Shown here one piece after another: positions 1 through 7,423 of a stretch of DNA of 64,000 nt; within the stretch, counting starts at the first letter, position 1; every line of letters begins with the position of its first letter. The stretch spans positions 992,001 to 1,056,000 of the forward strand of contig NZ_CP047027.1 of NCBI RefSeq assembly GCF_009797025.1. Reading direction: 5' to 3'. The stretch is from Cellulophaga sp. L1A9 (GTDB lineage: Bacteria > Bacteroidota > Bacteroidia > Flavobacteriales > Flavobacteriaceae). Below the pieces are notes generated by a model. The model did no database searches. It worked only from the letters and a program-made list of their open reading frames with translations, and had not been told where the DNA came from. The translations under genes were made by a program, and so were the position numbers.

Positions 1-548
1 CAGGAAATTCAGTTGTCGACGTAGGCGCAGATGAAAAAAACATAAAGACAAACTTCAATAATCGTTCTTTAAATATAACTATTCCTTTAAACCGAGAATA
101 TAAAAATGTAAATGGAACAATCGATATTTCCATAAACGAATTTGGAGAAGTATTTTTCAAAGAGTTCAAAAAAGTTGATAAAAATATAAAATTCAACTTG
201 GGCAAGATTGACCAAATTGAACTTATCAAAATAGAAAAAAATCGTGCTTATTTATTATTGCCTTCTAAACTATCGGAAGTCGAAATAATCCCTACAAATA
301 AATCAGATGAAATCTTTTCTGAAAAAACAAGGTTAACTGTTCCAAAAACAATTTATGAGTTCTCAAAAAACAAAAACTTAACAGATGAATCGATTAAAAG
401 CTTCGTGAATGATTTATCATACGCTGATGCTTACAACAATGAACAGATAGTAGTAATAGAAACTAATGGAGTGATAGAAAATCTATACGTCTTTATAAAA
501 TCTGATTCGAAAAGACTATGTAAAGAAACTATGGAAATAAAACTATAG
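1..548 (+). CDS. Hypothetical protein, 5' end outside the window
   Basis: The reading frame is open from position 3 back to the window edge, so the gene starts upstream and about 181 C-terminal codons are visible. The TTG at 198 is an internal Leu codon, not a convincing start. The visible part is Lys/Asn/Glu-rich, with alternating beta-type segments and no membrane segment, and I recognise no family. Its TAG stop (546-548) overlaps the left arm of the repeat element at 547-741, as expected if gene and element form one cassette. A true gene is likely; its function is unknown. Confidence 0.6.
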   Translation, partial: GNSVVDVGADEKNIKTNFNNRSLNITIPLNREYKNVNGTIDISINEFGEVFFKEFKKVDKNIKFNLGKIDQIELIKIEKNRAYLLLPSKLSEVEIIPTNKSDEIFSEKTRLTVPKTIYEFSKNKNLTDESIKSFVNDLSYADAYNNEQIVVIETNGVIENLYVFIKSDSKRLCKETMEIKL

Positions 549-741
549 CTAACACATCTTATAAACAATACGGGCTTCGGGCTTAATCGAATGGTTTGTG
601 TATTTTTATGATGTCCGCAAAATCTTTTGGATTTTGCTTTAAACAATAAAAGAAAAAACAAAACAAAAAGATTTTGCTATGTGCGTGGCGGAAAGTAAAC
701 GCTAGTTTACTCCCGTACTGTTCATAGCTCCATCGTTGGCA
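547..741 (+). repeat. attC-like intergenic element, copy A
   Basis: First of three diverged copies of one spacer element (the others are at 3168-3367 and 4071-4250). It begins AGCTAAC (547-553) and ends at a GTT (735-737). Inside are a perfect hairpin GCAAAATC/GATTTTGC (617-624/630-637) and a terminal palindrome GTAAAC/GTTTAC (695-700/705-710) within a longer imperfect stem in which GCTATG on the left matches the complement of CATAGC on the right. Five bases after AGCTAAC, TTATAAAC is partly complementary to GTTCATAG near the right end (6 of 8). The outer arm, short spacer, inner arm and variable tip resemble integron attC sites, although 195 bp is long for one. Confidence 0.6.
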
Positions 742-763
742 CACATAAAGCGAAAATCATAAA

Positions 764-1993
764 ATGAAATTATATATAACTCTAATAACAATGATTTTAA
801 CGACAAATTTATTTTGTCAAGAGATAAAGACGATAATTTCCATAGAAGGAGAAACATTTGACTTTGGAATTGAAGTCCAAAATGATTGGAAAAAAAGAGA
901 CCAACTATTAGAAGATTTAGCCAATGAAAAAAAGAGTTGGGATAATTTAACAGAAGAAGAAAGTGAGCTTTTTGAAAAATATGACGAAACCTATGGAAGT
1001 ATGTGGGATGTGGAAGGAGGTGGATGCAGTTGGTACTGTGGGGCTGGAGAATATAGCGTAACAACATCATCTGAATTATCTTCTAACGGAAAAATAGATT
1101 ATAAAGCGAAAAACCTAACTGATTTTAGTTACCAAACTGCTTGGGTAGAAGGGAAAAAAGGCTACGGAATAGGAGAATCTATCAATTTTAGTTTTGCTCC
1201 TACGCATCCAAGAGTAACAACAATAATCTTCGCTAACGGTTATGTGAAAAGTAAAAAGGCTTGGAAAGACAACTCAAGAGTGCATAAATTAAAAATGCTT
1301 GTTAACAATGAACCATTTGCTATAATTGAATTAAAAGATATTTATTCAAAACAAATAATTGAGCTTGAAAAACCTCTAGGAAATTTAGATAGGAAAGATT
1401 TTGACAAATTAAAGGAGAAAGATAATTGGAATATAAAATTTGAAATTCTATCTGTTTATAAAGGAGACAAATATGATGACACCGCCATTTCAGAGCTTTA
1501 CTTTGATGGTTTGGATGTTCATTGCTTGGCAAAAGGAACATTAATAACTATGGGTGATAAAACACTCAAAAAAATAGAAGATTTAAAAGTAGGAGACAAA
1601 ATACTGTCTTATAACAAAAAGACTGGTGAATATGAAAGTTCTATCATAAAAGAATTAGCAAGTCAAATTCATAAAGATCTTATCAATATCGAGTTCTCCA
1701 ATGGAATGCAATTAACCTGTACAAAAGACCATCCTTTTTTAGCGAAAAACCTTAGTTGGACTTCGATGAACCCCAACAAGACAGAAAGAGACTATGAAAT
1801 AAATGATGTAATACTACTTAAAGTAGGAACTAAAGTTAGAGATCTGAAAAGCGAATTAGAAGTTGTAAAAATTAATGAGGTTAAAGAAGAACAGATTACT
1901 TACACAATTGTTGACTTAAGCAAAAACAAGACATTTGTTGCAAACGGAATAATAACTGGGATTGAAAAATTACGTGTGCCAAAAAAGAACTGA
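764..1993 (+). CDS. Secreted protein with C-terminal Hint (intein-like) domain
   Basis: A 409-residue protein with an N-terminal signal peptide (residues 1-18, ending LFCQ). Residues about 85-250 contain a beta-rich domain around SYQTAWVEGKKGYGIGESI that resembles the discoidin-like NADase-type glycan-binding domain of other exported proteins. Residues 254-400 are a Hint domain: Cys254 in CLAKGT (block A) and TxxH at 320-323 in TCTKDHPF (block B). The last block reads FVANGIITG and lacks the usual terminal His-Asn, so Cys254 could still support an N-S shift, but normal C-terminal cleavage or splicing looks impaired. The last codons overlap GTGTGCCAA (1974-1982), the reverse complement of TTGGCACAC (736-744) just before the gene. 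Hint assignment is firm; the biological role is unknown. Confidence 0.75.
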   Translation: MKLYITLITMILTTNLFCQEIKTIISIEGETFDFGIEVQNDWKKRDQLLEDLANEKKSWDNLTEEESELFEKYDETYGSMWDVEGGGCSWYCGAGEYSVTTSSELSSNGKIDYKAKNLTDFSYQTAWVEGKKGYGIGESINFSFAPTHPRVTTIIFANGYVKSKKAWKDNSRVHKLKMLVNNEPFAIIELKDIYSKQIIELEKPLGNLDRKDFDKLKEKDNWNIKFEILSVYKGDKYDDTAISELYFDGLDVHCLAKGTLITMGDKTLKKIEDLKVGDKILSYNKKTGEYESSIIKELASQIHKDLINIEFSNGMQLTCTKDHPFLAKNLSWTSMNPNKTERDYEINDVILLKVGTKVRDLKSELEVVKINEVKEEQITYTIVDLSKNKTFVANGIITGIEKLRVPKKN

Positions 1994-2000
1994 GGTAAAA
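1984..2000 (+). repeat. 17-bp direct repeat at gene end, copy 1
   Basis: AAAGAACTGAGGTAAAA occurs identically at 1984-2000, 5797-5813 and 6699-6715, each time at or just after the end of a plus-strand gene. Here it contains the TGA stop of the Hint-domain gene. In all three places it follows a short arm resembling the left end of an attC-like site (GTGTGCCAA, GGCACAAC, TTGGAAC). It may mark a second subtype of cassette-end element. Confidence 0.7.
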
Positions 2001-2045
2001 AGCAAACAGATTCTTTGAGCTTTTTTCATTCGATTTATCCTCTAT

Positions 2046-2400
2046 TTATTTAGGCAATACAGAAATGTACCTTTCATCATAGGGTCTGCCAGATTTTGCA
2101 ATCGCAAAGGACTGTTCAATCTGTTTGTTGGCAACGGCTATCAATGCCAGTTTCTTGTGCTGCCCTTTGTTCACGATGTGCTCATGCTCTGCATTCCTTG
2201 TTATGCGTACAAGCATTGAAAGAACATAGAAACAATAGATTACGAAGCTTTCTATTACCGACCTTACTTATTCGCGCTCTACCTCTTACACTGCTCTCCA
2301 ACTCACGTATTATTGGAGTAAGACCGACATAACTACAAAGTTGTGATGCTGTTTCAAACCTATTTAAAACGTACCATTTACCGATTATATGAAATACTTT
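2046..2400 (-). pseudogene. Remnant of IS110-family transposase (C-terminal part)
   Basis: Reading the minus strand from about 2370 gives RFETASQLCSYVGLTP followed by SSVRGRARISKVGNRKLRN, the conserved C-terminal region of IS110/IS116-type transposases (Transposase_20). The frame then hits TGA near 2190, and the protein continues in another frame as HKKLALIAVANKQIEQSF and further to a TAA at 2046-2048. So it is a truncated, frameshifted fragment of about 115 residues without the N-terminal DEDD catalytic domain. It lies where the repeat element after the Hint gene would be expected, so it probably inserted into that site. Overlapping plus-strand ORFs here are shadows. Confidence 0.7.
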
Positions 2401-2560
2401 TTAGAATAATAGCTAAATAGTTACCACTAGTTTGGAAACCGAAGACAACTATAGGAAATAAAAGTTATTTTTATAATCGGTATTTCTCCCCCCACAAAAA
2501 AATAATATGGAACATGCGTGTATACGCTTGTTGTAACACATTTAACGAAACATATTGAAA

Positions 2561-3163
2561 ATGATAAAAAACCTCCTAATTATTATAGTCTTATTGTCTT
2601 TTCTAAGCTGTGGTAATACCAAATACACCTATCTTTTTGAAAAAGGAAAAAATATAGATTTCTCAAGTGGTAAGTGGATTTTAAATGAAACATATACCAA
2701 TAATACAAATGGAAGAATTCAACATATTGCAGTAAGAGAATTTAAAGATATATTGAAGGACTCACTTTTTGAATTAACAGAACTCAGAAGTGATAAATTA
2801 GTTGCTTCTAAAATACCCTTCGAACCCAAGGAATCGGACTTAAAGGATTTGAAAATAGGTACAGCCTGTGATTATTTAATAAATATAAAATCAATTATTG
2901 AGAAGGACAAAATGGGTTCATTTCCAAATACTCCAAATATTGGTAGCACAAAAAAAACTAATCAAGCTCAAATTACAATTAGAATCTATGATTTAAACAA
3001 ATTAACCCTAATATCCGAATCAACTGTAATTGGAAAAGCAGAATTAACAAAAAACTCGGATGACGGAAATTTGGATTATGTAAATACTGGGTCAACTATT
3101 TCTATGAATGGTTTATCTAAGCTAATTCGAAAATATGAAAAAAATAAAGTCATAAATAAATAA
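2561..3163 (+). CDS. Putative lipoprotein, unknown function
   Basis: A 200-residue protein starting at ATG 2561; a TTG two codons earlier is less likely. It has a short lipoprotein signal, LLSFLSCG, with the lipidated Cys at residue 17, so it is predicted to be anchored in the outer or inner membrane. The mature part has alternating strands around ACDYLINIKSI and AQITIRIYDLN, suggesting a small beta-rich fold. I recognise no family. The gene is flanked by a perfect 12-bp inverted pair, TTGTTGTAACAC at 2528-2539 and GTGTTACAACAA at 3168-3179, the latter being the left arm of the downstream element. That marks it as a self-contained cassette. Confidence 0.7.
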   Translation: MIKNLLIIIVLLSFLSCGNTKYTYLFEKGKNIDFSSGKWILNETYTNNTNGRIQHIAVREFKDILKDSLFELTELRSDKLVASKIPFEPKESDLKDLKIGTACDYLINIKSIIEKDKMGSFPNTPNIGSTKKTNQAQITIRIYDLNKLTLISESTVIGKAELTKNSDDGNLDYVNTGSTISMNGLSKLIRKYEKNKVINK

Positions 3164-3167
3164 AAAC

Positions 3168-3367
3168 GTGTTACAACAATACCTATAAGAAATGCGGAGT
3201 TTGGTGTTTAATTCAATGGCTTGTGTATATTTATTTGTTCGCAAAATCTTTCCGATTTTGCTCTGGCTAAGAAAAAATAAATCAAAACAAAAAGCTTTTG
3301 CTACATGCGTAGACGGAAACAAAAAGGTTTCCTTGCCTCCGCACTACTCATAGCTTTAACGTTAGCT
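3168..3367 (+). repeat. attC-like intergenic element, copy B
   Basis: Second copy of the spacer family. The left arm GTGTTACAAC is followed after five bases by CTATAAG, which pairs 6 of 7 with CTCATAG near the right end (about 3347-3353). It contains a perfect GCAAAATC/GATTTTGC hairpin (3241-3261) and a terminal palindrome GGAAAC/GTTTCC (3315-3320/3327-3332), and ends TTTAAC-GTTAGCT with the GTT at 3361-3363. The central text, GTGTATAT.TTATTTGTTCGC and AAAACAAAAAGCTTTTGCTA, is shared with copies A and C, while the arms and the hairpin tip differ, as in integron attC families. Confidence 0.6.
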
Positions 3368-3392
3368 CTCAGGTAAAAAAATAAAAGAATTA

Positions 3393-4055
3393 ATGAAGTC
3401 ATACCATATAATTTTCAATTCGGATTATCTTGATAAAATGAATATTGACAAGGAACACGCAACCTGTACTATAGACAATCAAAAGGACACGGAATATTTA
3501 TTTGGAGGCAGTTTAAATGACGAATCTGACAGACATTTAAATCGTTTAATAACATTATCCCCAATTCCGAGTGAAATTGAAATCTCTAACCTGTCAAAAC
3601 TTACTCTTGCAATTGACTTTGAATTATTTTTCAATAGTTTGTTATGTGATAAGTATCTATATTATCAACACGACGCTGAAGGTTACCCGACTTTATTTAC
3701 AAAAGATATTGTTGTATCAAATGAATACGACAAAAAACCAATAATTGAAACTAAAGTGAAATTAGGAGAAACTCCTCTTGAATGGTCAGATCAAGGATGG
3801 GGAGATGGGAATAATAACAAAATTGGAGGAGTTCCAACTTGGGTGCAAGAGCCTAAATATTTGAATTGTCCTTGCTGTAAAGAAAAAATGATGTTCTTAA
3901 TGCATTTAAATAGTGATTTACCAGTGAATGAACCCGAGCAATTACAAGATGGGCGAATTTACAAAGACACAATAATGTTTGGTAGTGGAGGCATTTGCTA
4001 TGTTTATTGGTGCGATAAAGACAGGATCAGCGGCTATTTATGGCAAAGTACATAA
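3393..4055 (+). CDS. DUF1963-like (YwqG-related) cytoplasmic protein
   Basis: A 220-residue protein without signal peptide or membrane segments. The second half shows a DUF1963-like pattern: KIGGVPTWVQEP (about 141-152), a CPCC cysteine cluster (about 158-161) that could bind zinc, and FGSGGICYVYWC near the end. DUF1963/YwqG proteins often occur in cassette-like and toxin-immunity settings, but their biochemical activity is not established. It is bracketed by GTTAGCTCT (3361-3369) upstream and ACAGCTAAC (4069-4077) downstream, which are complementary at 8 of 9 positions. A second DUF1963 gene lies at 9250-10125; the two are not close copies. Confidence 0.6.
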   Translation: MKSYHIIFNSDYLDKMNIDKEHATCTIDNQKDTEYLFGGSLNDESDRHLNRLITLSPIPSEIEISNLSKLTLAIDFELFFNSLLCDKYLYYQHDAEGYPTLFTKDIVVSNEYDKKPIIETKVKLGETPLEWSDQGWGDGNNNKIGGVPTWVQEPKYLNCPCCKEKMMFLMHLNSDLPVNEPEQLQDGRIYKDTIMFGSGGICYVYWCDKDRISGYLWQST

Positions 4056-4070
4056 TGTTAAAAACCCAAC

Positions 4071-4250
4071 AGCTAACACTATACATTACAAACTTGGTGC
4101 TTAGTGATTAATCAAAGGTTATTGTGTATTTTTATGAAGTCCGACAAATTTTTCGGATTTTGCTTTAAACAAAAAAAGCTTTTGCTAAGGGCTGTTGCGC
4201 AATGGGAACTGCATCCCGCTGCCCCACTACCCTTAACTCAGGCGTTGCTG
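4071..4250 (+). repeat. attC-like intergenic element, copy C
   Basis: Third copy of the family. It starts AGCTAACACT (4071) like copy A and has the shared centre GTGTATTTTTATGAAGTCCG (4124-4143) and GGATTTTGCTTTAAAC. It then carries a long imperfect palindrome: AGGGCTGTTGCGCAATGGGA (4188-4207) against TCCCGCTGCCCCACTACCCT (4214-4233), which pairs at 14 of 20 positions around the loop ACTGCA. It ends AACTCAGGC-GTTGCTG (GTT at 4244-4246), strikingly like the AACTCAAGC-GTTAGAT end of classical integron attC sites. The mismatches in the stem are also typical of attC. Confidence 0.6.
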
Positions 4251-4271
4251 TAATTAATAAAACCACCTTAA

Positions 4272-5780
4272 ATGAAATTAAAAATCCTGCTTGTAATTAT
4301 ATTCAGTCTAAATGCGGTCATTTTAAAAGCACAGAATAATTGGTTGACTAAAAAACAGGTGACTGAGGACATTAAATTTCTGACAAATACATTAAATAAA
4401 AAATCTTCCTATGTTTACTTAAATGGCTATAACTTCAATAGCGATTTTGAAAATTACCTTACTACCATAAATGATACTACACGGCTTGAAGATTTTGGCC
4501 TGTTTATTACCAAAACTTTGGCTAAAATTGGCGACAGACACTCTTCTTTGGCTACCATAAGGGGTTTTGACTTAAAGGAGACTCTTTTTTTACCCTTTAT
4601 GTACGCACCGCAAAATGAAAAAGTAGTCGTTTTAAATTTCGATCAAAATAAAGAATTTGAAATATTAATCCCAAAATTCCCTTATCTCAAAAAAATAGAC
4701 GGAATCGACATTCAAGATTTCCTTTTAAAAACACGTCCAGAAGATATAAAAGCACCTAAGGAAACTTATTTCACAATGGCGGTTAGAGATATTAGGGACA
4801 TTCAAAAAAATTACTTACTTCTTAATAAGCCATTGCCCAAAGAAGTTAAATTAACCCTTTCAGACCCTACGCTTCAAAATGATACTATTTTAGTAGTGCC
4901 GATAATTGATAAATTAAAAAGATTGCGCCCTTGGGACGAAAAATTTGAAAGAGCATATGTTCGTGTAAAAGATGAAGATTTCAATAAACCAGAAATTATT
5001 GAAAAACTCTTTAGTATAAAAGACGATATTGCCTATATCAGGCTTCCTGAAATGGTTGATAGCGATGAGGCTCCTTTTCTTTTTGACAAACTCAACTTAT
5101 TTATGCAATCCATTCAAAACAGCAGTAAAGCCATGATTATTGATGTAAGAAGTAATAGTGGTGGAACCCGTGATGTAATGTATGAGTTTGCAAAATATTT
5201 GGTGCATCCTGATTCTGTCTATGTTGTGAATGCTACTAGACAAAGAGGTCCACTTCCTTTACCAAAAGAGTATAAAAAAAGTTTGAAGAATCGGTATTTA
5301 GTTTCCTTTTCTAAATTGGATAGCAGAGAACAGAAAAAAGCAACTGCCTTTTTGGAGAATTTTGAACCTGTATATGAATTAGATGAAAAAAAATACAGTG
5401 AATATTATTTTGGATTATTGAACGGAAAGAAGTTAGCCAAACCAACTTTTTACTATGACAGGCCCGTTTATATTTTAGCCAACGAAAAGACATTTAGTGC
5501 AGCATCCGTTTTTGTTTCTGCTTTTAAGGGATTACCGAACATCAAAATTGTAGGGGTAACCACAGACGGCTCAAGTGGAAACAGCGAGTGGGTTGATTTA
5601 CCTCATTCAAAATTATTTGGAAAAATTAGCACGATGGTTTCTTTTCAAAAAGATGGACAAATTTTGGACGGTTACGGAACAGAGCCCGACATAAAAATTG
5701 AAAGAGACATTTCTCAAATTCTTTGGCAATCAGATACCCAATTAGAAAAATTAAAAGACTTCATACTGACTGAAAATTAA
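4272..5780 (+). CDS. S41 family peptidase (C-terminal processing protease type)
   Basis: A 502-residue exported protein with a signal peptide (about residues 1-21, ending KAQN). The C-terminal half is a Peptidase_S41 domain: DIAYIRLPEM, AMIIDVRSNSGGT, then TFSAAS with the nucleophile Ser409, VGVTTDGSSGNS, and DGYGTEPDI near the end. No obvious PDZ domain is seen in the N-terminal 200 residues. Such enzymes cleave exported proteins or peptides in the periplasm. The gene stands alone between element C and the hairpin-rich spacer at 5781-5955, so it looks like a single-gene cassette. A fragment of another S41 C-terminus lies at 7424-7639. Confidence 0.85.
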   Translation: MKLKILLVIIFSLNAVILKAQNNWLTKKQVTEDIKFLTNTLNKKSSYVYLNGYNFNSDFENYLTTINDTTRLEDFGLFITKTLAKIGDRHSSLATIRGFDLKETLFLPFMYAPQNEKVVVLNFDQNKEFEILIPKFPYLKKIDGIDIQDFLLKTRPEDIKAPKETYFTMAVRDIRDIQKNYLLLNKPLPKEVKLTLSDPTLQNDTILVVPIIDKLKRLRPWDEKFERAYVRVKDEDFNKPEIIEKLFSIKDDIAYIRLPEMVDSDEAPFLFDKLNLFMQSIQNSSKAMIIDVRSNSGGTRDVMYEFAKYLVHPDSVYVVNATRQRGPLPLPKEYKKSLKNRYLVSFSKLDSREQKKATAFLENFEPVYELDEKKYSEYYFGLLNGKKLAKPTFYYDRPVYILANEKTFSAASVFVSAFKGLPNIKIVGVTTDGSSGNSEWVDLPHSKLFGKISTMVSFQKDGQILDGYGTEPDIKIERDISQILWQSDTQLEKLKDFILTEN

Positions 5781-5790
5781 AAAAACTAGG

Positions 5791-5950
5791 CACAACAAAG
5801 AACTGAGGTAAAAAACATAGGGCTTTTATATTTACTTACTAAGTCTACTAAACATAAAAGCAAAATATGTACTGTTAGCTGAGTAATAAACAAGAACGAC
5901 AGTGCTTAGCTCCTGCCCTACATTTCTTATATAAGCCGGCACAAAGCATA
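5791..5950 (+). repeat. Hairpin-rich spacer with 17-bp repeat copy 2, possible divergent attC-like site
   Basis: The spacer after the S41 gene begins GGCACAAC followed by AAAGAACTGAGGTAAAA (5797-5813). AACATAGGGC (about 5813-5823) is complementary at 8 of 10 positions to GCCCTACATT about 95 bases later, and inside it AGCTGAG faces CTTAGCT. The whole can fold as one long imperfect hairpin of about 120 bases. This matches the architecture of elements A-C but not their sequence, so it is a possible divergent member. No gene is seen in it. Confidence 0.4.
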
Positions 5951-5955
5951 CTAAT

Positions 5956-6687
5956 ATGAAAAAAATTATATTCTTAATTATTTTAATTAATTCACATTGT
6001 TTTTATTCACAAGAAGATAATAGTTTAATAGGTAAAACTATCAGAGAGTTAGGAATAGATACCCATACGATTAAATTAACTCAAGCTAAAGAAAATCCAA
6101 GGAATAAGGATGAAACAATTATAGTAATTGCAGAGCGGGTAGAAGAAATTAGTATATCCTCTTATACTGTAAATTCTTATATAATTATTGTGAATAATAA
6201 AACTGGAAAAATTATTCAAAAATATTTTGAAGACTACAAAGAGAATGGTTGGCATATAGACTCAGAAGAACTTCAAAAAATAAAAATTGATACAGCTCCT
6301 TATCTATTGACCGAAAATACCAGAGCATTTGGTGTCAGGCTTGAATACGTGGGTAGTATGAAACCTAATCCATATAAAACTACATTATCATTATATGTTA
6401 GAAACCCTAATACTTTAAAAAAGGTATTAAGCAATTATATAGTTGAAGAAACCGATGGGCAATGGGATCCAGAAGATGTGCAGTTTAATTGTTCAACAGA
6501 TTATGTAGATAAACACATAATTTTAATTATGAAAACTAGCCAAAGCAATGGTTACTTTGACATACTCGCTAAAAATAAAATTAGTACAGAAACATATTAC
6601 ACTAATGAAAATAATGAATGTACCTATCAAAAAAATAGCGAATTAAAATATAACGTACTAAAGTACACAGATGGTGAATATAAATAA
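5956..6687 (+). CDS. Exported protein of unknown function
   Basis: A 243-residue protein with a hydrophobic signal peptide (residues 1-18, IIFLIILINSHCFYSQ). The mature part is predicted to be soluble and periplasmic or secreted, with strands around IIVIAERVEEISISSYTV and IIIVNNKTGKIIQKYFEDY, the latter like repeats of small beta-propeller or PepSY-like exported proteins. I do not recognise a family. It stands alone on the plus strand, and its stop is followed 11 bases later by the 17-bp repeat at 6699-6715, so it again looks like a single-gene unit. Confidence 0.7.
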   Translation: MKKIIFLIILINSHCFYSQEDNSLIGKTIRELGIDTHTIKLTQAKENPRNKDETIIVIAERVEEISISSYTVNSYIIIVNNKTGKIIQKYFEDYKENGWHIDSEELQKIKIDTAPYLLTENTRAFGVRLEYVGSMKPNPYKTTLSLYVRNPNTLKKVLSNYIVEETDGQWDPEDVQFNCSTDYVDKHIILIMKTSQSNGYFDILAKNKISTETYYTNENNECTYQKNSELKYNVLKYTDGEYK

Positions 6688-6698
6688 TGCCTTGGAAC

Positions 6699-6715
6699 AA
6701 AGAACTGAGGTAAAA
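6699..6715 (+). repeat. 17-bp direct repeat at gene end, copy 3
   Basis: Third identical copy of AAAGAACTGAGGTAAAA, preceded by TTGGAAC. The following bases close a short hairpin, GAGGT/ACCTC, across 6708-6723. No extended hairpin like that of copy 2 is evident before the next gene at 6799. Confidence 0.7.
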
Positions 6716-6798
6716 CCACCTCATAAAGTACCCCTAACGGCTACACCCCTAAAAACATAATCCTTATTTTTAGGTATCGCAAAATATTCAAAAAGTAA

Positions 6799-7389
6799 AT
6801 GAACACTGAGCTATTAAATACAAAGATTCAACTAGAAAATGCCCGCGTTCTCTTGCTCCCACTGGACGATCTAAGAAACCAAGAGTTAAAGGAAATAATA
6901 TTCGAAGAGAACATCTGGAAATTTATGGGAATGACTATGAAAAATGAAGAGGAATTTGACCGCTATTTAGCAGATACGGCTAAGGACAAAGCAAACGGAA
7001 TTTGTTACCCTTTCCTGATCATTGATAAGCAAAGTGGCCGAGTTGCAGGAAGTACCCGGTTTGGATATATAAACAAAGGGAGTAAAAAGTGTGAAATTGG
7101 ATGGACTTGGTACGGAACAGAATTTCAAGGAACCGGACTAAACAAAGCGTGTAAATATGAATTATTGAAATTCGGATTTGAAAACATTGGGTTTAGAAGA
7201 ATTCAATTTAGCGCAGACGAAGAAAATTTAAGATCGCAAAGAGCAATTCTAAAACTTGGAGCGCAAAAAGAGGGTATTTTTAGAAATAACTACATCGCTC
7301 CCAACGGAGAAAGTAGGAATGATGTTTATTTTAGTATTGTAAAAGAAGATTGGAACTCAATTAAGTCAGAAAACTTTACAGAATTTTAA
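6799..7389 (+). CDS. GNAT family N-acetyltransferase (RimJ/RimL type)
   Basis: A 196-residue cytoplasmic protein with the Acetyltransf_3 pattern: ENARVLLLPLDDLRNQEL at the N-terminus, VAGSTRFGYINKGSKKCEIG (strand pair 4-5), then GTEFQGTGLNKACKYELLKF, the acetyl-CoA binding segment corresponding to Q/RxxGxG/A, and ILKLGAQKEGIFRNNY, a hallmark of the RimJ/RimL subgroup. The substrate could be a ribosomal protein N-terminus or a small molecule and cannot be read from sequence. No operon partner is visible; it is a separate plus-strand gene at the end of the cassette-like stretch. Confidence 0.85.
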   Translation: MNTELLNTKIQLENARVLLLPLDDLRNQELKEIIFEENIWKFMGMTMKNEEEFDRYLADTAKDKANGICYPFLIIDKQSGRVAGSTRFGYINKGSKKCEIGWTWYGTEFQGTGLNKACKYELLKFGFENIGFRRIQFSADEENLRSQRAILKLGAQKEGIFRNNYIAPNGESRNDVYFSIVKEDWNSIKSENFTEF

Positions 7390-7423
7390 TTGAAACCAAA
7401 ACCATGCTGCATACATAAGATAG

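Noticed and set aside
198..548. TTG at 198 as the start of the first gene
   Set aside because: The frame is open back to the window edge and the protein text continues without a break, so this is an internal codon.
2096..2332. Plus-strand ORF of 78 codons rich in Cys and Leu
   Set aside because: It is antisense to the IS110 transposase remnant, which explains the reading frame.
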